DNA of 64,000 bases from Streptomyces diastaticus subsp. diastaticus (GCF_011170125.1 NZ_BLLN01000002.1:1149501-1213500); one strand, 5' to 3'. Counted from the first letter of the stretch, positions 1 to 10,069 are shown. Notes: generated by a model from the sequence alone, not told the origin. Numbers and translations: made by a program.

Positions 1-305
1 CCGCCGGTGTCCAGGTCGTCGCCACCGCCACGCTCGCCGCGATGGCCGGGGAGGGCGGGCTCGGCCGGATCATCACCGCCGGGTTCGGGCTGAGCGACAC
101 CCCGCAGGTGATAGCCGGGGCGTTCCTCGTCGCCCTGCTGGCGGTGCTGGTCGAAGGGGTCCTGGTGATGGTCACCCGGCTGACGGCGCCCGACCGTGGC
201 GTGGCGGGGGCGGCGCGGGGCCGGGCCGCCGGTCCGCCGGGCGGCGGCCTTCGCGCGGACGCCGGTGCGCCGGCCCGGGGCCCGGCGTCCGACACCTCGT
301 ACTGA
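1..305 (+). CDS. Osmoprotectant-type ABC transporter permease, C-terminal end (5' truncated by window edge)
   Basis: The frame is open from base 3 to a TGA at 303-305, so only about the last 100 residues are present. The visible start (AGVQVVATATLAAM, then GGLGRIITAGF) is the conserved end of glycine-betaine/choline/proline ABC permeases of the OpuCB/ProW class. In these the Gly-Gly-Leu-Gly-Arg stretch follows the loop that contacts the ATPase. One clear membrane helix follows (about AGAFLVALLAVLVEGVLVMV), then a Pro/Ala/Gly-rich tail without obvious fold. The next gene on the same strand is the matching binding lipoprotein 105 bp downstream, so the two very likely form one operon for compatible-solute uptake. 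An internal ATG at position 42 is not the real start, because the conserved sequence begins upstream of it. Nothing links this gene to the peptide cluster. Confidence 0.85.
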   Translation, partial: AGVQVVATATLAAMAGEGGLGRIITAGFGLSDTPQVIAGAFLVALLAVLVEGVLVMVTRLTAPDRGVAGAARGRAAGPPGGGLRADAGAPARGPASDTSY

Positions 306-410
306 TCCGGCATGTCGCACCGCGCCCCGGGGCCCGGCCCCGGCCCGGCCCGACGCGCGCCGACGTGCCCCGTCCCGACCTGGCCTGACCTGACGAATGG
401 TGGTTGACCC

Positions 411-1400
411 ATGAACAGCAACACGCGACGGACTTCGCGGTTCGGCCGGAGGTCCGGTGCCGCGCTCGCCGTGGCCGCCCTCGCCGTCTCCCTCGCCGCC
501 TGCGGCGGGGAGAGCCTGGAGGACCAGGGGAAGGGGGACGGGGCCGGTTCGGGTGAGGGCGGCAAGGGCTCGCTCGTCGTCGGCGCCGCCCGCTTCACCG
601 AGGCCAAGGTGCTCGGCGAGCTGTACGCCCAGATCCTGCGCGACGGCGGCTACGACACGGACGTCAAGACGGTGCAGAACCGCGAGGTCTACGCCAGGGA
701 GCTGGAGAAGGGGACGATCGACGTCGTTCCCGAGTACGCGGCGACGCTCACCGAGTTCTTCAACCTGGAGAAGAACGGTCCCGACGCCGAGCCGGTCGCC
801 TCCAGTGACGCCGAGGCCACCGTCGCCGAGCTGAAGAAGTTCGCCGGGCCGAAGGGGCTCACCGTGCTGGCGCACGGCGAGGCCGTCGACCAGAACGCCT
901 TCGCGGTCAGCAGGGAATTCGCCGACGAACACGGCCTGAAGACGCTTTCGGATCTCGGTGAGTCCGGCGAGAAGGTCAGGATCGCGGCGGGCGACGAATG
1001 CGAGAGCCGCCCGTTCTGCGCCCCGGGCCTGAAGAAGACCTACGGCATCGACGTGACCGGGATCGACCCGAAGGGCGTCGGCACCCCGCAGGCCAAGCAG
1101 GCGGTGAAGAACGGCACCGACCAGCTCGTGCTGACCACCACCACCGACGCCACCCTCGCCAACTACGACCTGGTACTGCTGGAGGACGACAAGAAGCTCC
1201 AGAACGCCGACAACATCCTCCCGGTCGTGCACACCGAGGACGCCGGGGACAAGGAGATAGCCGACCTCCTCGGCAAGCTCACCAAGACCCTCACCACCGA
1301 GGACCTCGCCGAGCTGAACCGCCAGGTGGACGAGGAGCGCCGGAAGGAGGCCGACGTCGCCGGGGCCTACCTGGAGAAGAAGGGCCTGCTGGACTCCTGA
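411..1400 (+). CDS. Glycine betaine/choline-type ABC substrate-binding lipoprotein
   Basis: The protein has 329 residues. The N-terminus has a basic stretch (residues 5-14) and a hydrophobic Ala/Leu/Val stretch (about 17-30). It ends in a lipobox Leu-Ala-Ala-Cys with Cys31 as the lipidated residue, so the mature protein should sit on the outer face of the membrane. The mature part matches the OpuAC/ProX-like family. It shows a strand VVGAARFTEAKVLGELYAQIL, then a segment NREVYARELEKGTIDVVPEY typical of quaternary-amine binders, and the late motif DNILPVV. The length is usual for the family. It would deliver betaine or choline to the permease encoded just upstream. The ATG at 411 is chosen because it gives a normal signal peptide; the ribosome site before it (GGTGG) is weak. 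This is probably ordinary osmoregulation flanking the biosynthetic cluster. Confidence 0.9.
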   Translation: MNSNTRRTSRFGRRSGAALAVAALAVSLAACGGESLEDQGKGDGAGSGEGGKGSLVVGAARFTEAKVLGELYAQILRDGGYDTDVKTVQNREVYARELEKGTIDVVPEYAATLTEFFNLEKNGPDAEPVASSDAEATVAELKKFAGPKGLTVLAHGEAVDQNAFAVSREFADEHGLKTLSDLGESGEKVRIAAGDECESRPFCAPGLKKTYGIDVTGIDPKGVGTPQAKQAVKNGTDQLVLTTTTDATLANYDLVLLEDDKKLQNADNILPVVHTEDAGDKEIADLLGKLTKTLTTEDLAELNRQVDEERRKEADVAGAYLEKKGLLDS

Positions 1401-1808
1401 GTCCGCGGTGCTCCCCCTCCGGCGGGCCGGGTCCGCCACCGCGTGCGGTCTGCGGTGAGCGGGCCGCGCCCGCCGGGGCCCGGGGCGTTTCGCGGTGGGC
1501 TTCGGCACTGCGGCGGCGTTCGCGGAGAGCGCGGACAGGTGGCCGTGAACGATCTTGAAATACGGGCGGCCCGCCGGTGCGCGGGAGCCGGACTCCCAGC
1601 TCCCTCCGGGGCCCCGGCGTGCGGTCTCGGCCGCTCTTCCGGGCGGTTCTCCCGGTGGCCGGCGCACAGGCCCCCTGGGGACAGGGGGAGTTCTCCCGTG
1701 GTGGCGGTCGCGGAACGGGCGGCGGGTGCCGCGCGACTCCTCGTACCGGCGGAGGAGATTTCCGGGCGGGGCTCCATTCGCGCGCCTACGCGCGGTAAGT
1801 TTCTGGCC
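1401..1808. other. Non-coding gap between lipoprotein gene and coiled-coil membrane protein gene
   Basis: A 408-bp stretch without a supportable gene. A plus-strand frame in phase with the next gene stays open from 1443, but its translation is Pro/Arg/Gly-rich and low in complexity. It lacks the membrane start seen at 1809, so I read it as untranslated. No convincing promoter or perfect terminator was found by eye. Confidence 0.5.
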
Positions 1809-2990
1809 ATGCCACGTGGACGTCATCGCCATTCCCCACCGCTGCACCGGCTGCTGCCGCCGACGGTCCTCGCCGCGCTCGCCCTGGCCTGCGCCGCACT
1901 GGCCTGGGCCTTCCCCGACCCGCTGGTGCTGCGGCTGCTGGTGGCCGCCGCGGCCCTCGCCGCCGTGGTCAGCTCCGTCCTCATGCGGCGCTGGGACCGT
2001 GAGGCGGGCAAGCGGGTCGCCGAGCTGACCCGGACCCGGTCCGGCGCCGAGTGGCGCCACGAGGAGCGCGTCGCCGAACTGGAGGCGGACCTCGAGGAGT
2101 CCCGGGAACTGCGCACGAGGCTGGAGCAGAAGCTCCGGGCCAAGCGCACCGAGATCGCCGGGCTGCGCGGCGAGCACGCCGCCCTGCTGCGCCGCTACGC
2201 CAACGCCGAGACCGGGCGGGCCCGCGCCCTGGAAGGCCGCCGCCGGCTCGCCGTCGAGGCGGCCGCGCCGGCCCGCGCCCTGCCCGCCGCCACCCCGGTC
2301 CCGGCCGCCGGCCTCGCCCCCGTACCGGCGCCCGGGCAGGCCCAGGTGCCCGCCCCCGGCGCCCACCGGGTGCCGCGGCAGCCCACCCCCGAACTCTTCC
2401 GGCGGGCCGGTGCCGCGCTGGATCTCCTCGCGCGCGGGCAGGCCCCGCAGCCCACCACCGCGGAGGGGGACCCGGCGGCGGGGAAGCCCCCGGCGGCCGC
2501 CCCGCAGCGCCCTGCGTACGGACCGGTCGCCGGCACCATCGAAAGCGGGTACCCCTCGGTGCCCGTCGCCGCGACCGTCGTCGACCCGGCCCGCGCCCGG
2601 GCGCCCCGCACCGTCGGCGGCTTCGACTTCTTCGGCACCGCCGGGCAGTCGCCCACCGAGGCGCTGGAGCGCGAGGACCTCGCGGACGTCGTCGGCGAGG
2701 AGGCGCTCGCCGCCCACCGGCAGGACGCCACCCGGCCCGCCTCCGCCCCGCAGGGCGTGGTGGGCGGCCGGGCCGCCGGGCCGAAGCACGTGCGCGAGCC
2801 GTCCTCCCCGTCGCAGGCCGCCACCGGCAGCACCGACGAGGACGCCGACGACGACCGGGCCGACACCGCCTTCCCGCGGCGCGAAGCGCACGGCCGCGGC
2901 GACGAGGTCGGCCACGTCATCGACCTGACCGAGCACGACGAGACCGAACAGCTCGACGTGGCCCCCCTGCGTACCGCCCTGCGGGCCTGA
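1809..2990 (+). CDS. Small membrane protein with coiled coil and acidic C-terminus, function unknown
   Basis: The protein has 393 residues counted from the ATG at 1809. The start MPRGRHRHSPPLHRLLPP looks like a family of conserved Streptomyces proteins I have seen annotated only as hypothetical or membrane proteins. Two hydrophobic helices lie at about residues 19-35 and 39-58. A long charged heptad-rich segment at about 60-145 (repeated ERVAELEADLEES-type pattern) predicts a coiled coil. After it come a Pro/Ala-rich linker and an acidic Asp/Glu-rich end. The likely picture is a membrane-anchored cytoplasmic coiled coil, but no enzymatic motif is visible and I do not assign a role. A GTG at 1443 would add 122 low-complexity residues before the membrane segment and is less likely. 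The gene stands alone: a hairpin follows it and the neighbours are unrelated. Confidence 0.75.
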   Translation: MPRGRHRHSPPLHRLLPPTVLAALALACAALAWAFPDPLVLRLLVAAAALAAVVSSVLMRRWDREAGKRVAELTRTRSGAEWRHEERVAELEADLEESRELRTRLEQKLRAKRTEIAGLRGEHAALLRRYANAETGRARALEGRRRLAVEAAAPARALPAATPVPAAGLAPVPAPGQAQVPAPGAHRVPRQPTPELFRRAGAALDLLARGQAPQPTTAEGDPAAGKPPAAAPQRPAYGPVAGTIESGYPSVPVAATVVDPARARAPRTVGGFDFFGTAGQSPTEALEREDLADVVGEEALAAHRQDATRPASAPQGVVGGRAAGPKHVREPSSPSQAATGSTDEDADDDRADTAFPRREAHGRGDEVGHVIDLTEHDETEQLDVAPLRTALRA

Positions 2991-3030
2991 CGGCCCCCAC
3001 CCCGCACCTGGTCGGCCGCGCCGATCCGCA

Positions 3031-3067
3031 CAGCCCCGCACCGGAACGTGGCCCGGTCGCGGGGCTG
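3031..3067 (+). terminator. Hairpin after the coiled-coil membrane protein gene
   Basis: Left arm 3031-3044 pairs with right arm 3053-3067 over 14 base pairs with one bulged C (3058), around an 8-nt loop. It lies 40 nt past the stop at 2990. There is no T-run, which is common for actinobacterial terminators. It separates this gene from the transporter gene that follows. Confidence 0.6.
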
Positions 3068-3259
3068 CCGTGTGCCGGGGGCGCGGTGGCCCGGGACCCC
3101 CGGGGCCCGGGCTTCGGGCAGTGCGAAAACTTCTTGTCCGTCCCCACGGGGTCCGTGAGGGTGAGCGGAATGCCGTGAGTGCGGCGACCGCGGCGCCTTC
3201 CGGTCCTGCCGACACGACGGTCCCCCGTCAGGACAGAAGTGAACGAAGGGCAGGAACCC

Positions 3260-4849
3260 ATGGCGGCCACGACCACTGACGCCGGTACCGCACCGACGGG
3301 CCATCCACAGCGCTGGCTCATCCTCGGCGTCATCTGCCTGGCCCAGTTGACGGTACTGCTCGACAACACGGTGCTGAACGTCGCGATCCCCTCCCTCACC
3401 CGGGAGCTGGGCGCCTCGACCTCCGACATCCAGTGGATGATCAACGCCTACTCGCTGGTGCAGTCGGGGCTGCTGCTGACGGCGGGCAGCTCCGCCGACC
3501 GGTACGGGCGGAAGAAGATGCTGGTCGTCGGTCTCGCCGTGTTCGGCGTGGGCTCGCTGGTGGCCGGACTCGCGCAGTCCTCGGCCCAGTTGATCGTGGC
3601 CCGCGCCGGCATGGGCGTCGGCGGGGCGCTGCTGATCACCACCACCCTCGCCGTGGTCGTCCAGATCTTCGACGAGCAGGAGCGGGTCCGGGCGATCGGC
3701 CTGTGGGCCACGGTCAACGCGCTCGGCGTCGCGGTCGGCCCGCTGGTCGGCGGTGTCATCCTCAACCACTTCTCCTGGGGCGTCATCTTCCTCATCAACA
3801 TCCCGGTCGCCCTGCTGGGCCTGGTCGCCGTGGTGGCGCTGGTGCCCGAGTCGAAGAGTAAGGACGGCGAACGGCCCGACCTGCTCGGCGCACTGCTCTC
3901 CACGGTCGGCATGACCGGCGTGGTGTACGCGATCATCTCCGGCCCGGAGCACGGCTGGCTCTCCGGGTACGTGGCGGCCTCCGGTGCGATCGGCCTCGCG
4001 GTGCTGGCCGTGTTCGTCCTCTGGGAGCTGCACACCCCGCACCCCATGCTCGACATGCGGTTCTTCCGCGACCGGCGGTTCGTCGGCGCGGTGGCGGGCG
4101 CGGTGCTGATCGCCTTCGGCATGGGAGGCTCGCTCTTCCTGCTCACCCAGCACCTCCAGTTCGTCCTCGGCTACGGGCCGCTGGAGGCGGGGCTGCGGAT
4201 CGCCCCGCTCGCGGTCAGCGTCGTCGTCCTCAACCTCGTCGGCATCGGCGCCTGGGTGCTGCCGAAGATCGGTACGCCGCTGACCATCGCCATCGGCATG
4301 GGCCTTCTCTCGGCCGGCCTCGCCGTGATCGCCGTGTTCGGCAGCGCGTCGTACACCGGGATGGTGTCCGGGCTCGTCGTGATGGGCATCGGCATCGCGC
4401 TGGCCACGCCCGCCATGGCCAACGCGCTGATGAGCGCGATCCCCCGGGAGAAGGCGGGCGTGGGGGCCGCGGTCAACGGCACGCTCGGGGAGTTCGGCAA
4501 CGGGCTCGGCGTCGCGACCCTGGGCGCCGTCCTCAACTCCCGCTTCGCCGCCCTCGTCCCCGGCGCGGTCGGTGCCGCCTCGCTGCCCAGCGTCCTGGCC
4601 GAGGCCGACACCGCCGCCGAACGCCGCGTGATCGCCGACGGCTTCGCCTCCGGTCTGGAGACGAGCCAGCTCTTCGGCGCGGTGGCCGTCCTGCTCGGCG
4701 GGGCTCTGGCCGCCTTCCTGCTGTGGCGCGCGGAGCGGGCCACACCGGCGGTCGCCCCGGAGACGCCGGTGGCCGACCAGGCCGGCATCGCGGTGGCGAG
4801 TGGCCCGGAGCCGGAGAAGGACGAGAAGCCGGAGGCCGCCGGCGTGTGA
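3260..4849 (+). CDS. DHA2-family MFS drug/metabolite exporter (14 transmembrane segments)
   Basis: The protein has 529 residues from the ATG at 3260, which has an AGGAA ribosome site six bases upstream. An in-frame GTG at 3179 would add 27 non-conserved residues and is rejected. Family marks are plain. Helix 1 has the D1 motif LLDNTVLNVAIP (residues 33-44). The loop after helix 2 carries motif A (GSSADRYGRKKM). Helix 5 has the antiporter motif C (GVAVGPLVGG). The length and helix count match the EmrB/QacA 14-helix group, which exports drugs and secondary metabolites by proton exchange. The gene converges on surD (tail to tail) and is separated from it by terminators, so it is not in the NRPS operon. 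It may export the surugamides or give self-protection, but that rests on position only. No regulator gene sits beside it. Confidence 0.88.
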   Translation: MAATTTDAGTAPTGHPQRWLILGVICLAQLTVLLDNTVLNVAIPSLTRELGASTSDIQWMINAYSLVQSGLLLTAGSSADRYGRKKMLVVGLAVFGVGSLVAGLAQSSAQLIVARAGMGVGGALLITTTLAVVVQIFDEQERVRAIGLWATVNALGVAVGPLVGGVILNHFSWGVIFLINIPVALLGLVAVVALVPESKSKDGERPDLLGALLSTVGMTGVVYAIISGPEHGWLSGYVAASGAIGLAVLAVFVLWELHTPHPMLDMRFFRDRRFVGAVAGAVLIAFGMGGSLFLLTQHLQFVLGYGPLEAGLRIAPLAVSVVVLNLVGIGAWVLPKIGTPLTIAIGMGLLSAGLAVIAVFGSASYTGMVSGLVVMGIGIALATPAMANALMSAIPREKAGVGAAVNGTLGEFGNGLGVATLGAVLNSRFAALVPGAVGAASLPSVLAEADTAAERRVIADGFASGLETSQLFGAVAVLLGGALAAFLLWRAERATPAVAPETPVADQAGIAVASGPEPEKDEKPEAAGV

Positions 4850-4924
4850 TCCCCGCCCGCCGAGTGGTGGGGCCCGCCCGGCACGGGGCGAGCCTCCAGC
4901 CTCGGCGCGCGGATGCCGCCGTAT

Positions 4925-4967
4925 CCGGAAGGCTCGACCCTCGGGACAGTGGGGTCGGGCCTTCCGG
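4925..4967 (+). terminator. Terminator hairpin after the MFS exporter gene
   Basis: Arms 4925-4940 and 4952-4967 form a 16-bp stem with a single G-U wobble and an 11-nt loop. It lies 75 nt past the stop of the exporter gene. There is no T-run. As an inverted repeat between convergent genes it could also act on the opposite strand. Confidence 0.7.
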
Positions 4968-5500
4968 GCACGGCGGGTCCGGTGCTCGGACAGCGAGGCC
5001 GCGGAGGGCGCGGAGGGCGCGGCAGGCCAAAAGTTGGTGGCGGTGCCGGGGGACACCGAAGCGGACCTCGCGGCCTTCTGCCTGACCGGGAGTTCCCGGT
5101 GCGCCGATCACCGGCGGAGCGGGGCAGGGGTGTGCGCCGCCGCGCCGGAAGGGGACCGGGCGACGGGGGCGGGGGGAGCGGCGGCCGTCGCCGCCGCGGG
5201 TCCGCTCTTGCGAGGACGAGGCGGCGGAAGGACCGCCTACGCCCGCGGGGCGGCCGTGACTGCACGCGCCAGGGCCTCGAACGACGGCCGCCGGCCTCGG
5301 CCCGGGCGGTGCGGGACCCGCCGCCCGGCAGCGGGCCTCGGTCGCCTGACGACCGTGGCCGGACCGGCGGCCCTGGCGAGGCCACCGGCGTGTCCGGCCG
5401 CCGCCCGGGTGACTGTCGCCCCGGGACCGTCCGGTGACGCGGTCGCCGAAGGAGCGCCGGAGGCGGGCCTGATCGTGTGCCGGTCGCCCCGCGCGGAGCC

Positions 5501-5557
5501 GGCCCTGACACCGGGACGCGGTGGCGGGCCCGGTGTCAGGGCCCGCCACCGCGTCCC
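5501..5557 (-). terminator. Two overlapping, mutually exclusive hairpins directly after surD
   Basis: Stem 1 pairs 5540-5557 with 5513-5530: 18 perfect base pairs and a 9-nt loop, starting at the base next to the surD stop codon. Stem 2 pairs 5529-5543 with 5501-5515: 15 perfect base pairs. The arms overlap, so only one stem can form at a time. This is the likely end of the NRPS transcript. Confidence 0.8.
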
Positions 5558-8500
5558 TCAGCCGGGCAGGCAGCTCGTCGCGATCTCCTCCAGTGCCCGG
5601 GTGTAGGCGGTGGACAGGCGGGTGATGGTGGGGGCGTCGTACTGGGCGTGGGAGTAGGACCAGGTGGTGGTGAGGCGGCCGTGCTGGACGACGGCGGCCA
5701 CATCGATCAGGTGCGGCCGGGTCTCGCCGAGGGCGAAGTCGCGTCCGGCGATGTCGAGTTCGGCGTGGATGAGGCCGGAGCCGGGGGTGCCGGCGGCGAG
5801 GTCGAAGCGGCCGAGGTAGTTGAAGCTGAGCTGGGGGCCGGGGCCGTCCAGGAGGGCGCGGGCAGGGGAGTCGGGGGCACTGAGGTGGCGCAGGGCGCCG
5901 TAGCCGACGCCGTGGTCGGGGACGGTGCGCAGGTGGCGCTTGACGGCGCGGACGGTGGTGGGCCAGTCGGTGGCGGCCGGGGCCGCCAGGACCACCGGGT
6001 GGATGGCGGTGAACCATCCGACGGTGCCGGAGAGGTCGACGGTGTCGAAGAGGTCCTCGCGGCCGTGGCTCTCCAGGGCGACCGCGGTGCGCGGGCGGCC
6101 GGTCCAGTCGGCGAGGACTCGGGCGAGGGCGGCGAGGAGGAGGTCGTTGATCTGGGTGCGGTAGTGACCCGGGGCCAGGTTGAGCAGGGCGTGGGTGTGC
6201 TCGGCGGAGAGGGTGGTGGCGGTGCCGGTCAGTTCGGCGCCGGTGTTGGGGGCGCCGGGGTGGTCCACGGGCAGGGGGTCCGAGGCCGCCTCGTTCGCCT
6301 CCCGCCAGTGGTCGAGCTGGTCGTCGAAGCCGCCCTCGGCGACGTGCCGGGCGAGGAGTTCGGCCCACTGGCGGACAGAGGAGGTCCGCTCGCGCGGGGC
6401 GACGGGGCCGCTGCCGGAGGCCGCCTGGGCGTAGGCCGCCTCCAGGTCGTCCAGAAGGATGCGCCAGGAGACGCCGTCGACGACGAGGTGGTGGGCGACC
6501 AGGCTGAGCCAGGGTTGCGAAGAGGCGCCCCGCTCGCCGTACAGGACGCGGAAGAGCGGGCCGGAGTCGAGGCGGAAGCCGGACTGGGCGTCGGTGAGCA
6601 GGGCCTCCCAGGCCGCCTCCTGGTCGGGGGCGGTGGTGAGGTCGTGGACGGTGAGGACCGCCTCGGGGGAGAGCTCCGCCAGGACCCGGCCGGTCCAGCG
6701 GCCGGTGCCGGGCTCCTGGGCGTAGACGGCCCGCAACATGCCGTGGCGGGCGAGGAGGGCGCCGACCGCGAGGCGCAGGGCGGCGGGGTCGGTGCCGGGG
6801 GCGAGCGTGAAGGACATCGTCATGTCGAAGTGGGCGGGCGCCTCCGGGTGGGTGGCGAAGAACCACTCCGCGACCGGGACGGGCGGCAGCGGGCCCGCCT
6901 CGGACTCCTCCCCGGCCGGGGTGTCGGCGGCCCGGGCGGCATCCGCCTCGGCCGCCAGCCCGGCGACGGTCTGGCCGACGAAGACGTCCCGGGTGTACAT
7001 GTGCAGGCCCGCGCGCCGGGCCCGGGAGACCACCTGGATGGAGAGGATCGAGTCGCCGCCCAGTGCGAAGAAGCTGTCGTGCACGCCGACCCGGTCGACG
7101 CCCAGCACCTCCGCCCAGATCCGGCACAGGACACGCTCGGTCTCGGTGCGGGGGGCGACGTGGGCGGCGGTCCGGCCGCCCTCGTCGCCGGGGGCCGGCA
7201 GGGCGCGCCGGTCGGTCTTGCCACTGGCGTTGACCGGGAGCCCCGCGAGGGTGACGAAGGCGGCGGGCAGCATGTACGCCGGCAGGGAGGTCCCCGCGAA
7301 CGCCCGGAGGGTCTCGGCGTCCGGTGCCGCCGCGGCGCCGGGCTCGGGCACCACGTAGGCGACGATGCGGCGGACGCCGGGGCGGTCCTCGCGGACGGTG
7401 ACGGCGGCCTGGCGGACGGCGGGGTGGCGGGTGAGGGTCGCCTCGATCTCGCCGAGTTCGATGCGCAGGCCGCGGATCTTGACCTGGTCGTCGGCGCGGC
7501 CCACGTACTCCAGCCGGCCGTCGGCGCGCCACCGGACGAGGTCGCCGGTGCGGTACAGGCGGCCGCCGCCGCCCGCCGGGTCCGCGACGAAGCGGGTGGC
7601 GGTCAGGGCCGGCCGGCCGAGGTAGCCGCGGGCGAGGACGGCACCGGCCACGTACAGCTCGCCGGGGGCGCCGACCGGGACCGGGCGGAGCCGGGCGTCG
7701 AGGACGCGGACGGCGGCGCCGGTGACCGGGGCGCCGATGGGCGGCGGCGCGTCGGTGGCGCCGGTGAGGCGGCCGCTCATCGAGGCGACCACGGTGGTCT
7801 CGGTGGGGCCGTAGGCGTTGACCAGGACGCGGCCGTCGGCCCACTGGCGGACCAGCTCCGGGCCGCACGCCTCACCGCCGGTGAACAGGGTGCTGAGGCC
7901 GGGCATCCGGCCGGGCGGGACGCTGGCGAGGACGGTCGGCGGGATCAGGGCGTGCGTGACCCGCTCCTCCTCCACCACCCGGGCCAGCTCCTCGCCCGCC
8001 AGCGGGCCGTCGGCGGACGGCAGGACGAGGGTGCCGCCGCTGCCGAAGGCCAGCAGGAGTTCGAGGACGGAGGCGTCGAAGCCGGGCGAGGCGAGCTGGA
8101 GCACCCGGGCCGAGGCGCCGGCCACCGCACCGCCCGCGCCGGTCAGGGAGGCGGCCAGCGAGGTCAGCCCGGTGTGGGGGACGACGACGCCCTTCGGCCG
8201 ACCGGTCGAGCCCGAGGTGTAGATGAGGTACGCGGCACCCGAGGCCGGCACGACGACCCCGGGGGCGCCGGAGGGGAGCCGGGCCAGCTCTCCGGTGACC
8301 GCCGGGTCGTCCACGAGGAGGACGGGCGGGCCGTCGGGAGCGCGGGTCGCGGCGTGCGCGCTGTCGGTGAGCAGCAGGGCGGCGCCGCAGTCGGTGAGGA
8401 CGTGGCGGAGCCGGTCGGCGGGCCAGGCCGGGTCGACGGGGACGTACACGCCGCCCGCGCGGACCACGCCGAGGACGGCCGGTGCCCACGCGGCCGACTT

Positions 8501-10069
8501 CGGCAGCAGCACCGCCACCCGTGTCTCGGCGCCGACCCCGCGCCCGCGCAGCAACCGCGCCAGCCGGTCGGCGCGGTCGTCCACCTCGGCGTACGACAGC
8601 ACCGTGGCGCCCGCCTGGACGGCCGGGGCGTCGGGGCGGGCCGCGGCCCGCCGGGCGAACCAGGTGCCGAGCGGGACGGGCGGCCGCGCGGCGGGCCCGG
8701 TGCCGCGCCGGCGGGCGTCGTGCTCCTCCTCGGCGGAGACCGCGGGGATCTCCCCGAGGACGCGGTCCGGGTCCGCGCAGACCTCCTCGACCAGGCGGGC
8801 CAGGCCGGCCGCCAGACGGTCGGCGGTGGACGCGTCGAACAACTCCGGGTCGTAGGCGAGGGTCAGGCTCAGGCCGGTGCCCTCGGCGCCGGCGCCGGCT
8901 CCGGCGCCCGCGATCAGCGTGAGCGGGTAGTTGGTGGCCTCGACCGCCTCGACCTCGCGCAGGTGGACGCCGTGGCGGGCGGCGCCGTCGGCGTCCACGG
9001 GGTAGTTCTCGAAGACCAGCAGCGTGTCGAAGAGTGCGGTGCCCGGCGGCAGTTCGGTGGCGATGTCGCGCAGGGCGACGTACTCGTGGCGGCCCGCCTC
9101 GGCGGCGTCCCGCTGGATCGCGGCGAGCCAGTCCCCGACCCGCAGGCCGGGTGCGGTGTCGACGCGGACCGGCAGGGTGTTGATGAAGAGGCCGAGGATC
9201 TCCTCGGCGCCGGGCAGTTCGGCGGGGCGCCCGGATACGGTCGCGCCGAACACCACGTCACGGGCGCCCCCGTGCTGGGCGAGCAGCAGCGACCAGGCGC
9301 CCTGCACCAGGGCGTTGGGGGTGACGCGGTGGCGCCGGGCGAAGGCGGTCGCGCGAGTCCCCGCCTCCGGGGTCAGCGGGACCTCGACGCGTGCCGTGGA
9401 ACGGCCCCGGTGCCCCCGCGGCACCGGGCGGTCGGCGGGCAGGGCCACGGGCTCGGTGAAACCGGCCAGCCGTTCGCGCCAGTAGGCGCGGCCCTCGGCG
9501 TGGTCGCGTCCGGCCAGCCAGCCGAGGTAGTCGCGGAACGGGCCGCGCGGGGCGGCGCCCGGCCCGGAACCGGTCAGGGCCGCGTACTCGGCGACCACGT
9601 CGGCCAGGAGGGCGGCGCTGCTCCAGCCGTCGAGGAGCAGGTGGTGGAAGGTCCAGACGAGCTGCACGCGGTCCTCGTCGAGGCGGGCCAGCAGCACCCG
9701 GGTGAGCGGTGCCGTGGTCAGGTCGAGGCCGCGGCGCCGTTCCTCGGCGAGGACCTCCGCGAGGGCGGCGGCGCGCTCGTCCTCGGTGCGCCCGGTCCAG
9801 TCCGCCACCTCCAGCGGCAGCACCACCTCGCGGTGGACGATCCGCACCGGCTGGTCGGCCGCCTCCCAGGCGACCGACGAGCGCAGGGCGTCGGACCGCT
9901 CCACCACCCGCTGCCAGGCGCGGCCCAGGGCGCCGGTGTCGCGCACCCCGTCGAGGACGCAGGAGAACTGCTCCAGGTACGCCTCGGTGCCGGGCCCGTC
10001 GAGGGTGTGGAAGAGCATGCCCGCCTGGAGGGGGGTGAGCGGACAGAGGTCGGCGACGTTCCGCCCGTC
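5558..10069 (-). other. SurD module 8: C-A-carrier-E, D-Leu (terminal module)
   Basis: The A pocket reads DALLFGAVVK, with core motifs [11 protein letters not shown] and NAYGPTETT. Leu is assigned from the position in surugamide A, not from the code alone. The carrier Ser codon is at 7049-7051. The E domain keeps [11 protein letters not shown], but its later motif is [15 protein letters not shown], where the usual Arg before Thr-Val is Gly. The chain ends here as D-Leu on the carrier. Confidence 0.8.

Larger units (their letters stand above)
4850..5557. other. Convergent non-coding region between MFS gene and surD
   Basis: A 708-bp stretch with stops or low-complexity Arg/Pro/Gly translations in all frames and no supportable gene. 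It holds a terminator hairpin at 4925-4967, a small perfect palindrome with 7-bp arms and a 2-bp centre at 5085-5100, and two overlapping hairpins at 5501-5557. A segment near 5030-5100 gives a short protein-like frame (VAVPGDTEADLAAF), but without start, length or family match. A decayed gene cannot be excluded. Confidence 0.5.

Noticed and set aside
1443..1808. N-terminal extension of the coiled-coil membrane protein from a GTG at 1443
   Set aside because: The added 122 residues are low-complexity and precede what looks like a true N-terminus with membrane helices at 1809.
3179..3259. Start of the MFS gene at GTG 3179
   Set aside because: The 27 extra residues are not transporter-like, and the ATG at 3260 has a good ribosome site and starts just before helix 1.
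4850..5557. A small gene in the convergent gap
   Set aside because: No frame has a start, ribosome site and plausible composition together. One short protein-like stretch near 5030-5100 is too weak to call.
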